NCBI RefSeq assembly: GCF_001513975.1
Contig: NZ_KQ947986.1
Span: 226,713 to 290,712 of the forward strand
From: Streptomyces curacoi
Lineage (GTDB): Bacteria; Actinomycetota; Actinomycetes; Streptomycetales; Streptomycetaceae
Direction of reading: 5' to 3'
Length of the DNA stretch: 64,000 bases
A program made the position numbers and the translations under genes. The notes under the pieces were generated by a model. It was given only the letters and a program-made list of their open reading frames with translations, was not told the origin of the DNA and did no database searches. Shown one piece after another: positions 46,217 through 54,536 of this stretch (position 1 is its first letter; each line of letters starts with the position of its first letter).

Positions 46217-47119
46217 GTGCGAGTGCTCCTTTCATTCATCTGAGCCAAACCTGGTGTCCGCTCAGGGCTCGGCTGCTTCGCCGACGACAGTGCCGAGCAC
46301 TACCTCCCGCCGAGCTACAGGGGCTTGGGCACTGCGGTCGCCGTCCGCCGGCTGACCGAGGCGCCTACGGAAGGCGTCGGTAGGCGCATGCTGCCCTGGC
46401 AGGGGCGGGACCCGTTGGCTGCCGGTGACCAGGTGGCGCGGTGCAGCTGCCTCATGGTTCGAGGAATCTCTCCGCAGGGCTGTGCCGACTGGTCAGCTCC
46501 TGGCGGCCTGGCGGCGACGGCCTGATGCGGGCCCCGTTTCCAGGAGCGTGTCACATACCAGGGTGGGCCGCCTGGCGACGGCCGCGGCGGCCCGCCAGAT
46601 GGGGGACGGAGGCGTGTGAGGGCGGCCGTGCAACGTTCAGGCGCCGCCATCAATGGGCGACAGGACAGAGTTCGTGGGCGAAGTCATGGGCAGCGGGATC
46701 GGCGCCGCAACCACGGCCGCCTGCGCATCGCCGCGTTCGCCGACCTCGGCCTCGGCCCCACCCGGATCCTCCAATACCTTGAAGTGATCACAATCAAGGC
46801 TGGCCATCGCCAGCTGCCTCTGCGCCGCCGCCGACGATCCCCGCTGCGCCGAGTGCCACATCGGCCGGCGCCGATCACCTGCCGGCGTCCTCATGCGCAG
46901 CGGCCGACGCGATCAATGTGCTCGAGCTGCCCAGCGGCACCCCGCTCGGCGTCAGCGGTATCTCCTTCGAAGGCTCCGCCCCCAGCGCACCCTCGGGCCG
47001 GAGCATCCGTCCCGTCGCTGGGCCCGTGCTTCACCACCTGGCTCGGCCTTCTCCGTGGCGCGCCGGGCGTAGGCGACCGGTGACGGGGCGATGTGGCCGT
47101 TTCCGGTAGCGGCCCAGTC
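46217..47119. other. 900-bp stretch without an intact gene
   Basis: No full gene is supported. Two protein-like scraps are visible on the plus strand. One is RLRIAAFADLGLGPTRILQY near 46710-46780, resembling a short helix-turn-helix. The other is NVLELPSGTPLGVSGISFE near 46915-46975, resembling the ELPxGxPLGVGG stretch of SpoIIE-type phosphatases. Both are isolated, so they are best taken as gene remnants. Confidence 0.4.
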
Positions 47120-48151
47120 TCATGCCAGGGCGTTCACCGCTGCCGCGAAGAGGCGTGGCAGGCGTGTGGCCGTGGGCACGATGCGCGGGGCGAGTGCGGG
47201 CTGCTGCCGGGCCGTGACCAGGAGTTCCGTCAGGAGACGGTGGTGGCGGGTCGCTCGTCTCCAGTCGGTCTCGTAGCGGCTCGGTGTGCCGCGGCGCACG
47301 TTGCCGACCAGGGCCTCAGCGCCGCTGAGGGCGAGAGAGACGCCCTCACCGGTCAGCGCGTCGATGTATCCGGCGGCGTCGCCGACGAGCAGGACCCTTC
47401 CGTACGAGCGGGTACGGGCCCTCTGGCGCAGCGGTCCCGCGCCTCGCACCGCGGTGACGGCCGCTCCCGCAGGAAGGTGGGCCGCCAGGTCGGGGAAGCT
47501 CTCGAGTTGGGTGGTGAAGGGGGCTCGCCGGGCCGTCAGCAAGGCGACGCCGACCAGGGCGGGGCCCAGCGGGGTGACGTACGCCTCTGCCTCGGCTCCC
47601 CAGTACACCTCGACGTACGGCGACCACGGGGGCACCGCGTAGTGCCGGCGCAGCCCGTATCTGGGTGTCCCCCGGGTCTTCACGCCCAGGCCGAGACAGC
47701 GGCGCACGGGTGAGTGCAGGCCGTCGGCGGCGACCAGCCACCGGGCGCGCAGCCCCGTGCCGGGGACGGTCACGCCCACGGCGTCCTGCCGTACGTCCTC
47801 GACCCGCAGGGGCAGTACCGGCACTCCCGCGTCCAGGACGGCCCGGTGCAGGGCGCTGTGCAGGCCGGTGCGGCGCGCACCGAGGCCCAGGCCGGACCGG
47901 AATGCGGCCTGGACCTGGTGGGGTCCCTGGATGTAGCGGATGCCGGCGATGGGGTGGCCGGGGACCTCCAGGCCGAGGGCGGCGAGGGCGCGGACGGCGC
48001 CGGGCATCAGCCCCTCACCGCACGCCTTGTCGACCGGCGCCTGGCGTGGCTCGGCGATGACGGTGTCCAGGCCGGCGCGAACGGCGTACAGGGCGGTCGC
48101 GAGGCCGGCGGGTCCGCCTCCGACGATCAGCAGGTCGTGGCAGCCGCTCAC
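47120..48151 (-). CDS. FAD-dependent oxygenase of the phenolic-lipid operon (SrsC-like)
   Basis: A 343-aa flavoprotein of the geranylgeranyl-reductase/PHBH group. LIVGGGPAGLATALYAVRAG binds FAD, KACGEGLMPGAV follows, and VLLVGDAAGYIDALTGEGVS is the second FAD motif. In Streptomyces griseus the third gene of the srsABC operon encodes a flavin hydroxylase that turns methylated alkylresorcinol into a quinone; gene order here is the same. The GTG at 48151 overlaps the methyltransferase stop (GTGA), so the two are coupled. Confidence 0.82.
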   Translation of the reverse strand: MSGCHDLLIVGGGPAGLATALYAVRAGLDTVIAEPRQAPVDKACGEGLMPGAVRALAALGLEVPGHPIAGIRYIQGPHQVQAAFRSGLGLGARRTGLHSALHRAVLDAGVPVLPLRVEDVRQDAVGVTVPGTGLRARWLVAADGLHSPVRRCLGLGVKTRGTPRYGLRRHYAVPPWSPYVEVYWGAEAEAYVTPLGPALVGVALLTARRAPFTTQLESFPDLAAHLPAGAAVTAVRGAGPLRQRARTRSYGRVLLVGDAAGYIDALTGEGVSLALSGAEALVGNVRRGTPSRYETDWRRATRHHRLLTELLVTARQQPALAPRIVPTATRLPRLFAAAVNALA

Positions 48152-48681
48152 GCGGGCACCGCATGGGTGAGGGCCGCGTTCTCGCAGCGGACACGAATCG
48201 TGAGCAGCACCGCGTTGGCGACGCTGAACACCGTCGCGGTCAGCCACGCGGAGTGCACCAGGGGCAGGGCGGCGACCTCTACCACGACCGCCAGGTAGTT
48301 GGGGTGGCGCAGGAAACGGTAGGGCCCGGCGCCGACCAGGCGCGCTCCGGGAACGACGATGACCCGGGTGTTCCAGTACGGTCCGAGCGTGGTGATGCAC
48401 CACCAGCGCAGAGCCTGGGCCCCTGCGGCGAGCGCCAGCATGGGCCACCCCAGAGCGGGCACGAACGGTCGGTCGGCGAGCACGGGTTCGAGCAGACAGC
48501 ACGCGAGCAGTCCTGTGTGCAGGACCACCATGACCGGGTAGTGGCCACGGCCGTGCTCCACACCGGCGCGGGCGAGGGTCCAGGCCGCGTTGCGCCGGGC
48601 GACGGCGAGTTCGGTGACGCGTTCGGCGGCGACGGCGAGGACGAGCAGCGTGTACCACGGCATGAGGAACATGAGGACCAC
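48148..48681 (-). CDS. Isoprenylcysteine-carboxyl-methyltransferase-like membrane methyltransferase (SrsB-like)
   Basis: A 177-aa membrane protein with four or five hydrophobic segments and the ICMT-type C-terminal motif GPYRFLRHPNYLAVVVE, which binds SAM. SrsB in the S. griseus phenolic-lipid operon belongs to this type and methylates a phenolic hydroxyl of alkylresorcinols. It lies 4 bp after the type III PKS gene and overlaps the oxygenase gene by 4 bp, so it is part of one transcript. Confidence 0.85.
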   Translation of the reverse strand: MVLMFLMPWYTLLVLAVAAERVTELAVARRNAAWTLARAGVEHGRGHYPVMVVLHTGLLACCLLEPVLADRPFVPALGWPMLALAAGAQALRWWCITTLGPYWNTRVIVVPGARLVGAGPYRFLRHPNYLAVVVEVAALPLVHSAWLTATVFSVANAVLLTIRVRCENAALTHAVPA

Positions 48682-48685
48682 TCAC

Positions 48686-49825
48686 TCACCAGCGCAGCAG
48701 GACGAGTTCGGAACAGAATCCCGGGCCCATTGCCATGAGGAGCCCCCACGTACCTGGCTCGGGCCGACGGGACTCCCACGTGTTCTGCAAGACGTGCAGT
48801 ACGGAGACGGAGGACATGTTCCCCGCCGTCGCCAGGGAACACCGCGCGGAGTCAAGAGCGTCGCCGGGCAGGCCGAGGGAGTCGGTCACGGCGGTGAGGA
48901 CCCTCGGCCCTCCCGGATGGCACAGCCAGGTCCCGATGTCGTCGGTGGTGAGGCCGTGTTCGGCCAGGAAGGCACGCAGGTGCCGCCCGAAGTGTTCCCG
49001 CACGATGCCGGGAACACCGGCGTCGATCACGACGCGGAATCCGCTGGCGCGGATGTCCCACCCCAGGAGCTGTTCGGTGTCCGGGTACAGGCGGCTGCGC
49101 GTGGCGACCACCGAGGGCCCGGCTGCGCCCGGCCCGACGCTGCCGCTTCCGCGTGCGACGAGCGCTGCCGCACCGTCACCGAACAGGGCGCCGGCGACGA
49201 GGTTGGCGCGGGAGTCGTCGCGCTTTTGGAGCGTCAGCGAGCACAGTTCGACGGTGAGCAGCACAGCGGTGTCGTCGGGGTGGCCGCGCAGGTAGTCGTG
49301 GATCCGGGCGAGGCCGGCGGCACCCGCGACGCAGCCCAGGCCGAACACCGGAAGCCGTTTGGCGTCGGGCCGCAGTCCGATGCGCCCGGCCAGCCGGGCG
49401 TCGAGCGACGGGGCGGCGACGCCGGTGATGCACACCAGGAGGTCGACATCGGCTGGTCCGAGCCCCGCCGCCTGCAGCGCGCCGGTGAGGGCTTCCTCGC
49501 CCAGTTCGAGGCCCGCCGCCAGCCACGTGTCATTACTCTGCCCGAAGTCGCCGAGATGGGCGTACCGCTCGATCGGCAGGGCGAGATGACGCGTGCGCAC
49601 CCCGGCGGACGCATGCAGGCGGCGCAGCACGGCGCGATCCGCCCCCGGGGGCAGGCACAGGTCGCCGATCGGCTCGGTGAGGTCGTCCTGGGCGTATCGG
49701 TGCGGCGGCAGCGCGGTGCGGACGGCGGCGATCGTGGTCGCCGCGGGAGGCACGGTCGTCCGGCGCGGCGCAGTGGGAGGGGAAGGGGCAGGATCGACGA
49801 TCACGGGGACACGCATGTCGTTCAT
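48686..49825 (-). CDS. Type III polyketide synthase (SrsA-like alkylresorcinol synthase)
   Basis: A 379-aa chalcone/stilbene-synthase-fold enzyme. The Cys-His-Asn triad is C165 (FGLGCVAGAAG), H303 (WLCHPGGPRVL) and N336 (ATAGNMSSVS). The C-terminal GPGFCSELVLLRW is the usual end. With the adjacent methyltransferase and flavoprotein it reproduces the srsABC order, so it probably condenses a fatty acyl starter with (methyl)malonyl-CoA into an alkylresorcinol. A 30-residue Pro-rich N-terminal extension precedes the fold. The ATG follows GAGGAAGG, and the gene is divergent from UbiA. Confidence 0.92.
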   Translation of the reverse strand: MNDMRVPVIVDPAPSPPTAPRRTTVPPAATTIAAVRTALPPHRYAQDDLTEPIGDLCLPPGADRAVLRRLHASAGVRTRHLALPIERYAHLGDFGQSNDTWLAAGLELGEEALTGALQAAGLGPADVDLLVCITGVAAPSLDARLAGRIGLRPDAKRLPVFGLGCVAGAAGLARIHDYLRGHPDDTAVLLTVELCSLTLQKRDDSRANLVAGALFGDGAAALVARGSGSVGPGAAGPSVVATRSRLYPDTEQLLGWDIRASGFRVVIDAGVPGIVREHFGRHLRAFLAEHGLTTDDIGTWLCHPGGPRVLTAVTDSLGLPGDALDSARCSLATAGNMSSVSVLHVLQNTWESRRPEPGTWGLLMAMGPGFCSELVLLRW

Positions 49826-49841
49826 GCCTTCCTCGCCCGGG

Positions 49842-50723
49842 ATGCCCGATTACCGTGCCTACGTGTCTCTCCACCCGTCTGGGGTTCTCTCGCGCACAAC
49901 GCACCGCCTCCCAGTGTTGCTGCGCTCCTGCCATCCGGAGCCGGCGCTCGCCGTCACGGTGTTCGTGACCGCCCTGGCCGTGGCTGCAGACCGCGGGGCG
50001 GCGGGCTCGGCGGCGGTGGCCGCGGCCGTGCTGGCCGGCCAGCTCTCGGTCGGCTGGTGCAACGACGCGCTCGACGCGCAGCGCGACACGGTATGCGGGC
50101 GCTCCGACAAGCCGGTGGCCACCGGCGAACTCCCGCCCCGGGTAGCGGCTGTCGCGGCTGGGACGGCCCTTGGACTGTGCGTGCCACTGTCACTGCTGAA
50201 CGGCGCCGCCGCGGGAACGGCACACCTGGCGGGCGTGGCCGCGGGCTGGATCTACAACCTGCGGCTGAAGCACACGGTGCTCTCACCCCTGCCGTATGCC
50301 GTGGGCTTCGGCTCGCTGCCGGCCTTCGTCACCCTCGGTCTGCCATCGCCGTCCTGGCCCGCCTGGTGGGCGGTGACAGCGGGGGCATTGCTGGGCATGG
50401 GGGCGCACCTGGTGAACGTCCTTCCCGACATCGAGGACGATCTCGCGACCGGAGTCCGCGGGCTGCCGCAGCGGCTGGGCCGCCCGGCCTGCCGGTGGCT
50501 GACCCCGCTCGTCATGCTGGCGGCCGTGAGCGTGGTCGCCGCGGGGCCGCCCGGCGCGGCGGAGACCCCGGACTGGGTACTGGGGGCCGCGGCCGGGATC
50601 GTCGCGGTCGCAGGTACGGCTCTGCCGTCGGCGGCCCAGAGCCGGTGGCCGTTCCGGGCGGCCATCGTGGTCGCCGGCATGGCCGTGGCACAACTCCTGC
50701 TACGAGGCTCGGACATGACCTGA
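49842..50723 (+). CDS. UbiA-family prenyltransferase
   Basis: An integral membrane protein of about 293 aa with eight or nine hydrophobic segments. The two Asp-rich motifs that bind prenyl diphosphate with Mg are present: NDALDAQRD...SDKP and DIEDDLATGVRGLPQRLG. It lies divergent to the type III PKS with only 16 bp between the chosen starts, so the true start may be a downstream GTG at 49863, with promoters inside the N-terminal region. Prenylation of the resorcinol or quinone product is a reasonable inference. Confidence 0.85.
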   Translation: MPDYRAYVSLHPSGVLSRTTHRLPVLLRSCHPEPALAVTVFVTALAVAADRGAAGSAAVAAAVLAGQLSVGWCNDALDAQRDTVCGRSDKPVATGELPPRVAAVAAGTALGLCVPLSLLNGAAAGTAHLAGVAAGWIYNLRLKHTVLSPLPYAVGFGSLPAFVTLGLPSPSWPAWWAVTAGALLGMGAHLVNVLPDIEDDLATGVRGLPQRLGRPACRWLTPLVMLAAVSVVAAGPPGAAETPDWVLGAAAGIVAVAGTALPSAAQSRWPFRAAIVVAGMAVAQLLLRGSDMT

Positions 50724-50989
50724 TCCGGCCCCCAGACCTACCCGGGGCACACGGCGACCGTTGGGGCCGATCGGACGGGACGTCCGTTCAGCGAGCTCTG
50801 CCATCCGGCCGTCGCGCAGGCGCCCCGGTACACGGCCTCCCGCCGGTCGACGATGTCGGCCGCCGCTGTTCCGGCGATGGAATGTCGTCCGCCCTCAGCT
50901 CCGGAACGCAGTGAGCGGTCGACGTCCGTCGTGCGCCCGGTGTACCTCAAGGTCGACCAGGATCAGGCGCCGCTGCTCGACCAGCAGCG

Positions 50990-51310
50990 GCGGCTGGAAG
51001 GGGTGCCAACATCTGGCGCGCCGGCCTCCCCAGATCACAGACGGACGACTGGCTGCAGCAAACGACCGCCGGGCTGCTGGCCACCAGCGGCTGGAGCCTG
51101 CTGCGCGCCCCGTCTGGACCGGCCGGCCTGGCCCGGGCACGCCGCACCGGCCTGGGCACAGCCGCGACGCTGCTCGCAATCGACCTGGTCTACGTGCCGC
51201 AGGGCCGTATCCGCCCCACCTACCTGGTGGACGCGGCGATGCAAACCGGCTGGCTGGTGGCCTGGTGGCGCTGCGGCCGCCTCCGCGATCACTGTGCGGA
51301 GAGCCGATGA
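50990..51310 (+). pseudogene. Membrane protein remnant lacking a start
   Basis: A plus-strand frame open from 50915 to the TGA at 51308-51310 encodes a clearly protein-like tail. It includes QQTTAGLLATSGWSLLRAP, LGTAATLLAIDLVYVPQGR and RPTYLVDAAMQTGWLVAWW, with at least two membrane helices. It has no ATG, GTG or TTG upstream of the conserved part, so its 5' end appears lost. The stop overlaps the ATG of the next frame (ATGA), the usual sign of a former two-gene operon. Confidence 0.5.
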
Positions 51311-51631
51311 GACCGACCTGGGGCAGGACCCTGCTGCGCGCCAGTGCGGTGGCCACCGCACTGGCACCGTGGGCCGCCGACTGGAATCGGGGACACACAT
51401 TCGGCCCCGGATACGGCCCGCACTCCCGCGCTGCGGACCACGGTCGCGACGTTGCTGCCGCTGTTGCGGTACGGCGCGTTCAATCTCGCCCTGGCCGTGC
51501 CGGGGACGCACCGTACGAAGAGGGACGCCCGCCTCTTCGGATTCTTGGTCTGCCGGCCGCGCTCGTCGCACAGGACACCATCGCAGGTCTGGCTCTCACG
51601 GTGGCTGGACCGCCGCGCCCGCCGCGGATAG
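51307..51631 (+). pseudogene. Frameshifted small membrane protein
   Basis: The reading starts at ATG 51307 (MRPTWGRTLLRASAVATAL then NRGHTFGPGYGPH) and continues in the +1 frame from about 51430 (LRTTVATLLPLLRYGAFNLA) to a stop at 51631. The two halves together look like one short multi-pass membrane protein. It overlaps the upstream remnant by 4 bp. The remainder of 50724-51953 contains nothing I can support. Confidence 0.5.
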
Positions 51632-51953
51632 CCGTAGACGGAGAATGCTTCCATCGCCGACGTCCGGCCAGCGGCGTGGCCAAAACTCCGGCCGATGAAA
51701 GCAGCAGTGCGGTCACCTGACCTTTTCGGCCGTCGCCCACATGGAGCGGGGACTCATCACCAGGAAGTCCGCCTACTGTCCTTGATCCACAAGACCAGGA
51801 AGATCATCCGCGCGGGATACTCGGCGTTTCGCCCGGCGTCCCGCGGCCCTGCCGACTGTAACGGCTGGCGAGTCGCGCTGCTCCGAGCCAGAGGCCGGCA
51901 GGCTGCGCAAGTATTGGACGTTTTCGCTGGCCAAGGCAGGGGACTCGACGTCT

Positions 51954-52685
51954 GTGGTCGCGTATGGAGCTGAGCAGCGAGTGCGCGTTCCGGCCTTGCA
52001 GGCGGGCTGGCTGAGGCAGACGTTCGTCCACTGGCCCTACCCTCCGGACGAGGTCCAGGTATTGCTGCCCGAAGAACTGATCGTGGACGAGTACGAGGGT
52101 GCGGCGTGGGTGGGGCTCACCCCCTTCGTCATGGCGGACGTGCGCCCTCCCGGGGTGCCCGCCCTGGTGCCGGGGCTCCCGACGTTCGCGGAGACCAACC
52201 TGCGCACCTATGTCCGGCACCGGAACGGGCGGGACGGGCTCTGGTTCCTGTCCATCGAGGTGGCCTGGCCACTGATGCTGGCGGCCCGGGCCGTCGGCGC
52301 CCCGTACAACCCGGGCACCCTGAGCGTATCCGTGAACGGCGATGCCGTCTCCTACACGGGTTCGAGATGGGGCGGCGAAGTCTCCTACCGACTGGTCGTC
52401 CGCCCCGGCGAACCGATCAGCCCGACAGAGCGTGACGTATGGCTGACCTCGCGCTGGCGGGCGTACACACGCCGGCTCGGCATGCTCTGGGAGACGCCGG
52501 TCGAGCATGAACCCTGGCCGCTCTCGCGTGCCGCCGTCGACGTGCTCGACGAGACGCTGACCACCGCCGCGGGCCTTCCCGCGCCCACCGCCGAGCCCCT
52601 GGTGCACTTCTCTCAAGGGGTTCGGCACGTGCGGCTGGGAGTGTCCAGACCGTGTGTCCCGACGCCAGGTCTTTACGGGGAGTAG
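51954..52685 (+). CDS. DUF2071 (YqjF-like) protein
   Basis: A 243-aa protein of the DUF2071/acetoacetate-decarboxylase-like fold. RQTFVHWPYPPDEVQVLLP opens the domain, WVGLTPFVMADVRPPGVPALP-type residues and TYVRHRNGRDGLWFLSIE follow. Function of the family is unknown. The GTG at 51954 is taken; an ATG-like alternative is not in frame. It is 4 bp upstream of the next gene, so the two form a pair. Confidence 0.82.
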   Translation: MVAYGAEQRVRVPALQAGWLRQTFVHWPYPPDEVQVLLPEELIVDEYEGAAWVGLTPFVMADVRPPGVPALVPGLPTFAETNLRTYVRHRNGRDGLWFLSIEVAWPLMLAARAVGAPYNPGTLSVSVNGDAVSYTGSRWGGEVSYRLVVRPGEPISPTERDVWLTSRWRAYTRRLGMLWETPVEHEPWPLSRAAVDVLDETLTTAAGLPAPTAEPLVHFSQGVRHVRLGVSRPCVPTPGLYGE

Positions 52686-52689
52686 GACC

Positions 52690-53325
52690 ATGAGCCGGAC
52701 GCGCGGCACACCCGGACGGCGCCCGCGGCTGCGCTTCGACGGCTGGATCGCGGGCATGGGCTCCTCCTCCGGGACGCGTATCGTGCTCGGGTACTGGCAG
52801 CGGTCGCCGTTCGGGCCGTTCAGCGACGCGATGATCGAGCGGGCCGACGGGGAACGGCTGCTCCTGGCCCCCTCGCGCCGGACGGCGGACTTCGTCAGCA
52901 GCACCTACACCTTCGACAGGGTGCACGTCGTGCCGGTCCGCGTGAGCGTCGCGGACGACACCTGGACGGTCATCGCGGGGTCACTCGCCCTGCGCTTCAC
53001 CATCGGCCCACGAGGGGTCCAGGGGATGTTCCTGCGGGCCGTGCCCGGCGCATTCGCCGCCCGTCCGGTGTGGAGTGCGCTGACGTATTGGCCCGCTCGC
53101 CTGATCCCACCCGGCGTGCGGACCCGCGGCAGCGCCGGTGCCGGCCGCCGCGAGTGGTACGGCGTGCGGGATCTGCGGCCGGTCGCCGCGGTGTCGGCGG
53201 TCTTGGAGGGCCACGACCTCGGTGCCGGGGCACCCGTCGAGCCCCCCGTGCGCTTCGGGTTCGGTTCGGTCCCCCGGAAACCCACCATCGTGCGGGTCAC
53301 CACGACGGTGGAGCTTGGCTCGTGA
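52690..53325 (+). CDS. Conserved hypothetical protein paired with DUF2071
   Basis: A 211-aa protein I do not recognise. It starts RPRLRFDGWIAGMGSSSGTRIVLGYW and contains several beta-strand-like stretches, VHVVPVRVSVADDTWTVIAGSLALRFTIG and a C-terminal VGSVPRKP-like end (FGFGSVPRKPTIVRVTTTV). No signal peptide or membrane helix is evident. Its start is 4 bp after the DUF2071 stop, implying joint function. Confidence 0.72.
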   Translation: MSRTRGTPGRRPRLRFDGWIAGMGSSSGTRIVLGYWQRSPFGPFSDAMIERADGERLLLAPSRRTADFVSSTYTFDRVHVVPVRVSVADDTWTVIAGSLALRFTIGPRGVQGMFLRAVPGAFAARPVWSALTYWPARLIPPGVRTRGSAGAGRREWYGVRDLRPVAAVSAVLEGHDLGAGAPVEPPVRFGFGSVPRKPTIVRVTTTVELGS

Positions 53326-53683
53326 CCGCCGTTTCCCGCCGGACCGCCGGGTACCCGGCGGCCTTCCGAGGGAATACGAAGGGACGGCCCAAGGGCAAGG
53401 CGAGAATTCCAGTCTTCGTGCGCGACTGCCGGATCTATCGGCCGTAGGCGTCCTTGCCGGGAAGGGGTCCGACGTCGGCGTGGCGGCCGGGGCGGAGGGC
53501 GACGTGGCGTTGTCCGGGGCCGGGGCCGCTACGGGCAGCGAGAGCGCCGGTGACGAAGGTGTGGACGGCCTTGTGAAGGTGCGGGTGCGAGCTGACCGTG
53601 ACCAAAGCGGCCCCGCCGACCTGCACGGGCCAGCACAGCCCGACGTGCTGCTGCGGCAAGTCCATGGTCAAGAAGACCGAGCA

Positions 53684-53719
53684 GGCATCCGGCAGGGGCG
53701 CGCGCCCCTGCCGGATGCC
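53684..53719. repeat. 36-bp perfect palindrome
   Basis: Bases 53684-53701 are the exact reverse complement of 53702-53719, with no loop. The arm reads GGCATCCGGCAGGGGCGC. It could act as a cruciform, a recombination relic or a terminator for flanking convergent transcripts; it lies in a gene-free stretch of the island. Confidence 0.85.
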
Positions 53720-53949
53720 GGGCAGCCCGCCCCGACAGGGTCCCGCGTGCCACCGGGGCCCGGCCGTTCCCGACCGTGGTTGCGTGGCAGCCCCGGGGAC
53801 CCGTGCACGACGAGATTCTGCTCCCCGTCCAGGGCTATCCGGCTTCATCGTGCAGGGGGGCCGGGTCGAGGACGATGATGCGCCCGCGGGTGAGGCGGAG
53901 CAGCGCCCACTGCCGGCCGCCGCCCTGTTCGGCGTCGGCCCGGCCACCG

Positions 53950-54076
53950 CCCGCACCGTCTCGCGGCCTGGTAGGACGTCTACGGGCCTGGGGGTCTCGA
54001 CGTCGCCGAGGACGGTGCCGTAGATCCGCCCCTTGTGGAACGCGAACTCGTCGGTGCCCTCGATCCCGCCCATGAC
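53950..54076 (-). pseudogene. ISL3-family transposase fragment
   Basis: About 40 residues on the minus strand (GTDEFAFHKGRIYGTVLGD, then VETPRPVDVLPGRE) match the start of the DDE domain of ISL3 transposases, where a conserved Asp lies in the GxDEFAxRKG region. Sequence on both sides is frame-broken and no terminal inverted repeats were found, so only a scrap remains. Confidence 0.65.
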
Positions 54077-54536
54077 GTCTCGTGCTGGATGGTCCGCTCG
54101 CGCATCGCGCATGCGTGAACTGCGTGAGTGCCTCCTTGGACGTCCACTTCCGCTGTGGACTGCGACTCGCGTGCGGTTGCAGGCTGACTGTTTCAAGTCG
54201 GCGGCGTGGTAGAGAGTTCGGCATCGCGATTGCCCGCCGAGCCCGGAAGCTGCGGTCGTTGCGCGGCCGTAGCGCATAGCGGGGAGGGCAATCTCCGGCA
54301 GGTGGTGTTCGTGGCCCTGGCGCAGCCTCACCGCCTGATCGTCGTCCCTGTCCGAGCCGACGGCGTGTCCTGCTACACCGGGGGCGTGCGCGGCTGTTTC
54401 CGCGCCGGCAGCGGCCGTCGAGAGCTCTGCAGGGATGGCCTGTGCCGGGGCGGCCCGGCGCTTCTCTCTCCGCCCCGGAACGACAGGACGGTCGAGGGCC
54501 TGAGTCCTCGACGCCGGGGCCATGGGGCTGACGGTC

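Larger units (their letters stand above)
53326..54536. other. 1.2-kb decayed stretch
   Basis: No intact gene is supported. It contains a 36-bp perfect palindrome (53684-53719) and an ISL3-type transposase scrap (53950-54076), each listed separately. A minus-strand frame at 53435-53665 (MDLPQQHVGLCWPVQVGGAA at its start) is protein-like over about 45 residues but then degenerates. Confidence 0.5.

Noticed and set aside
53435..53665. 76-codon minus-strand frame beginning MDLPQQHVGL
   Set aside because: Protein-like for about 45 residues but ends in unstructured sequence, with no ribosome site seen; kept only as a remark on the region.
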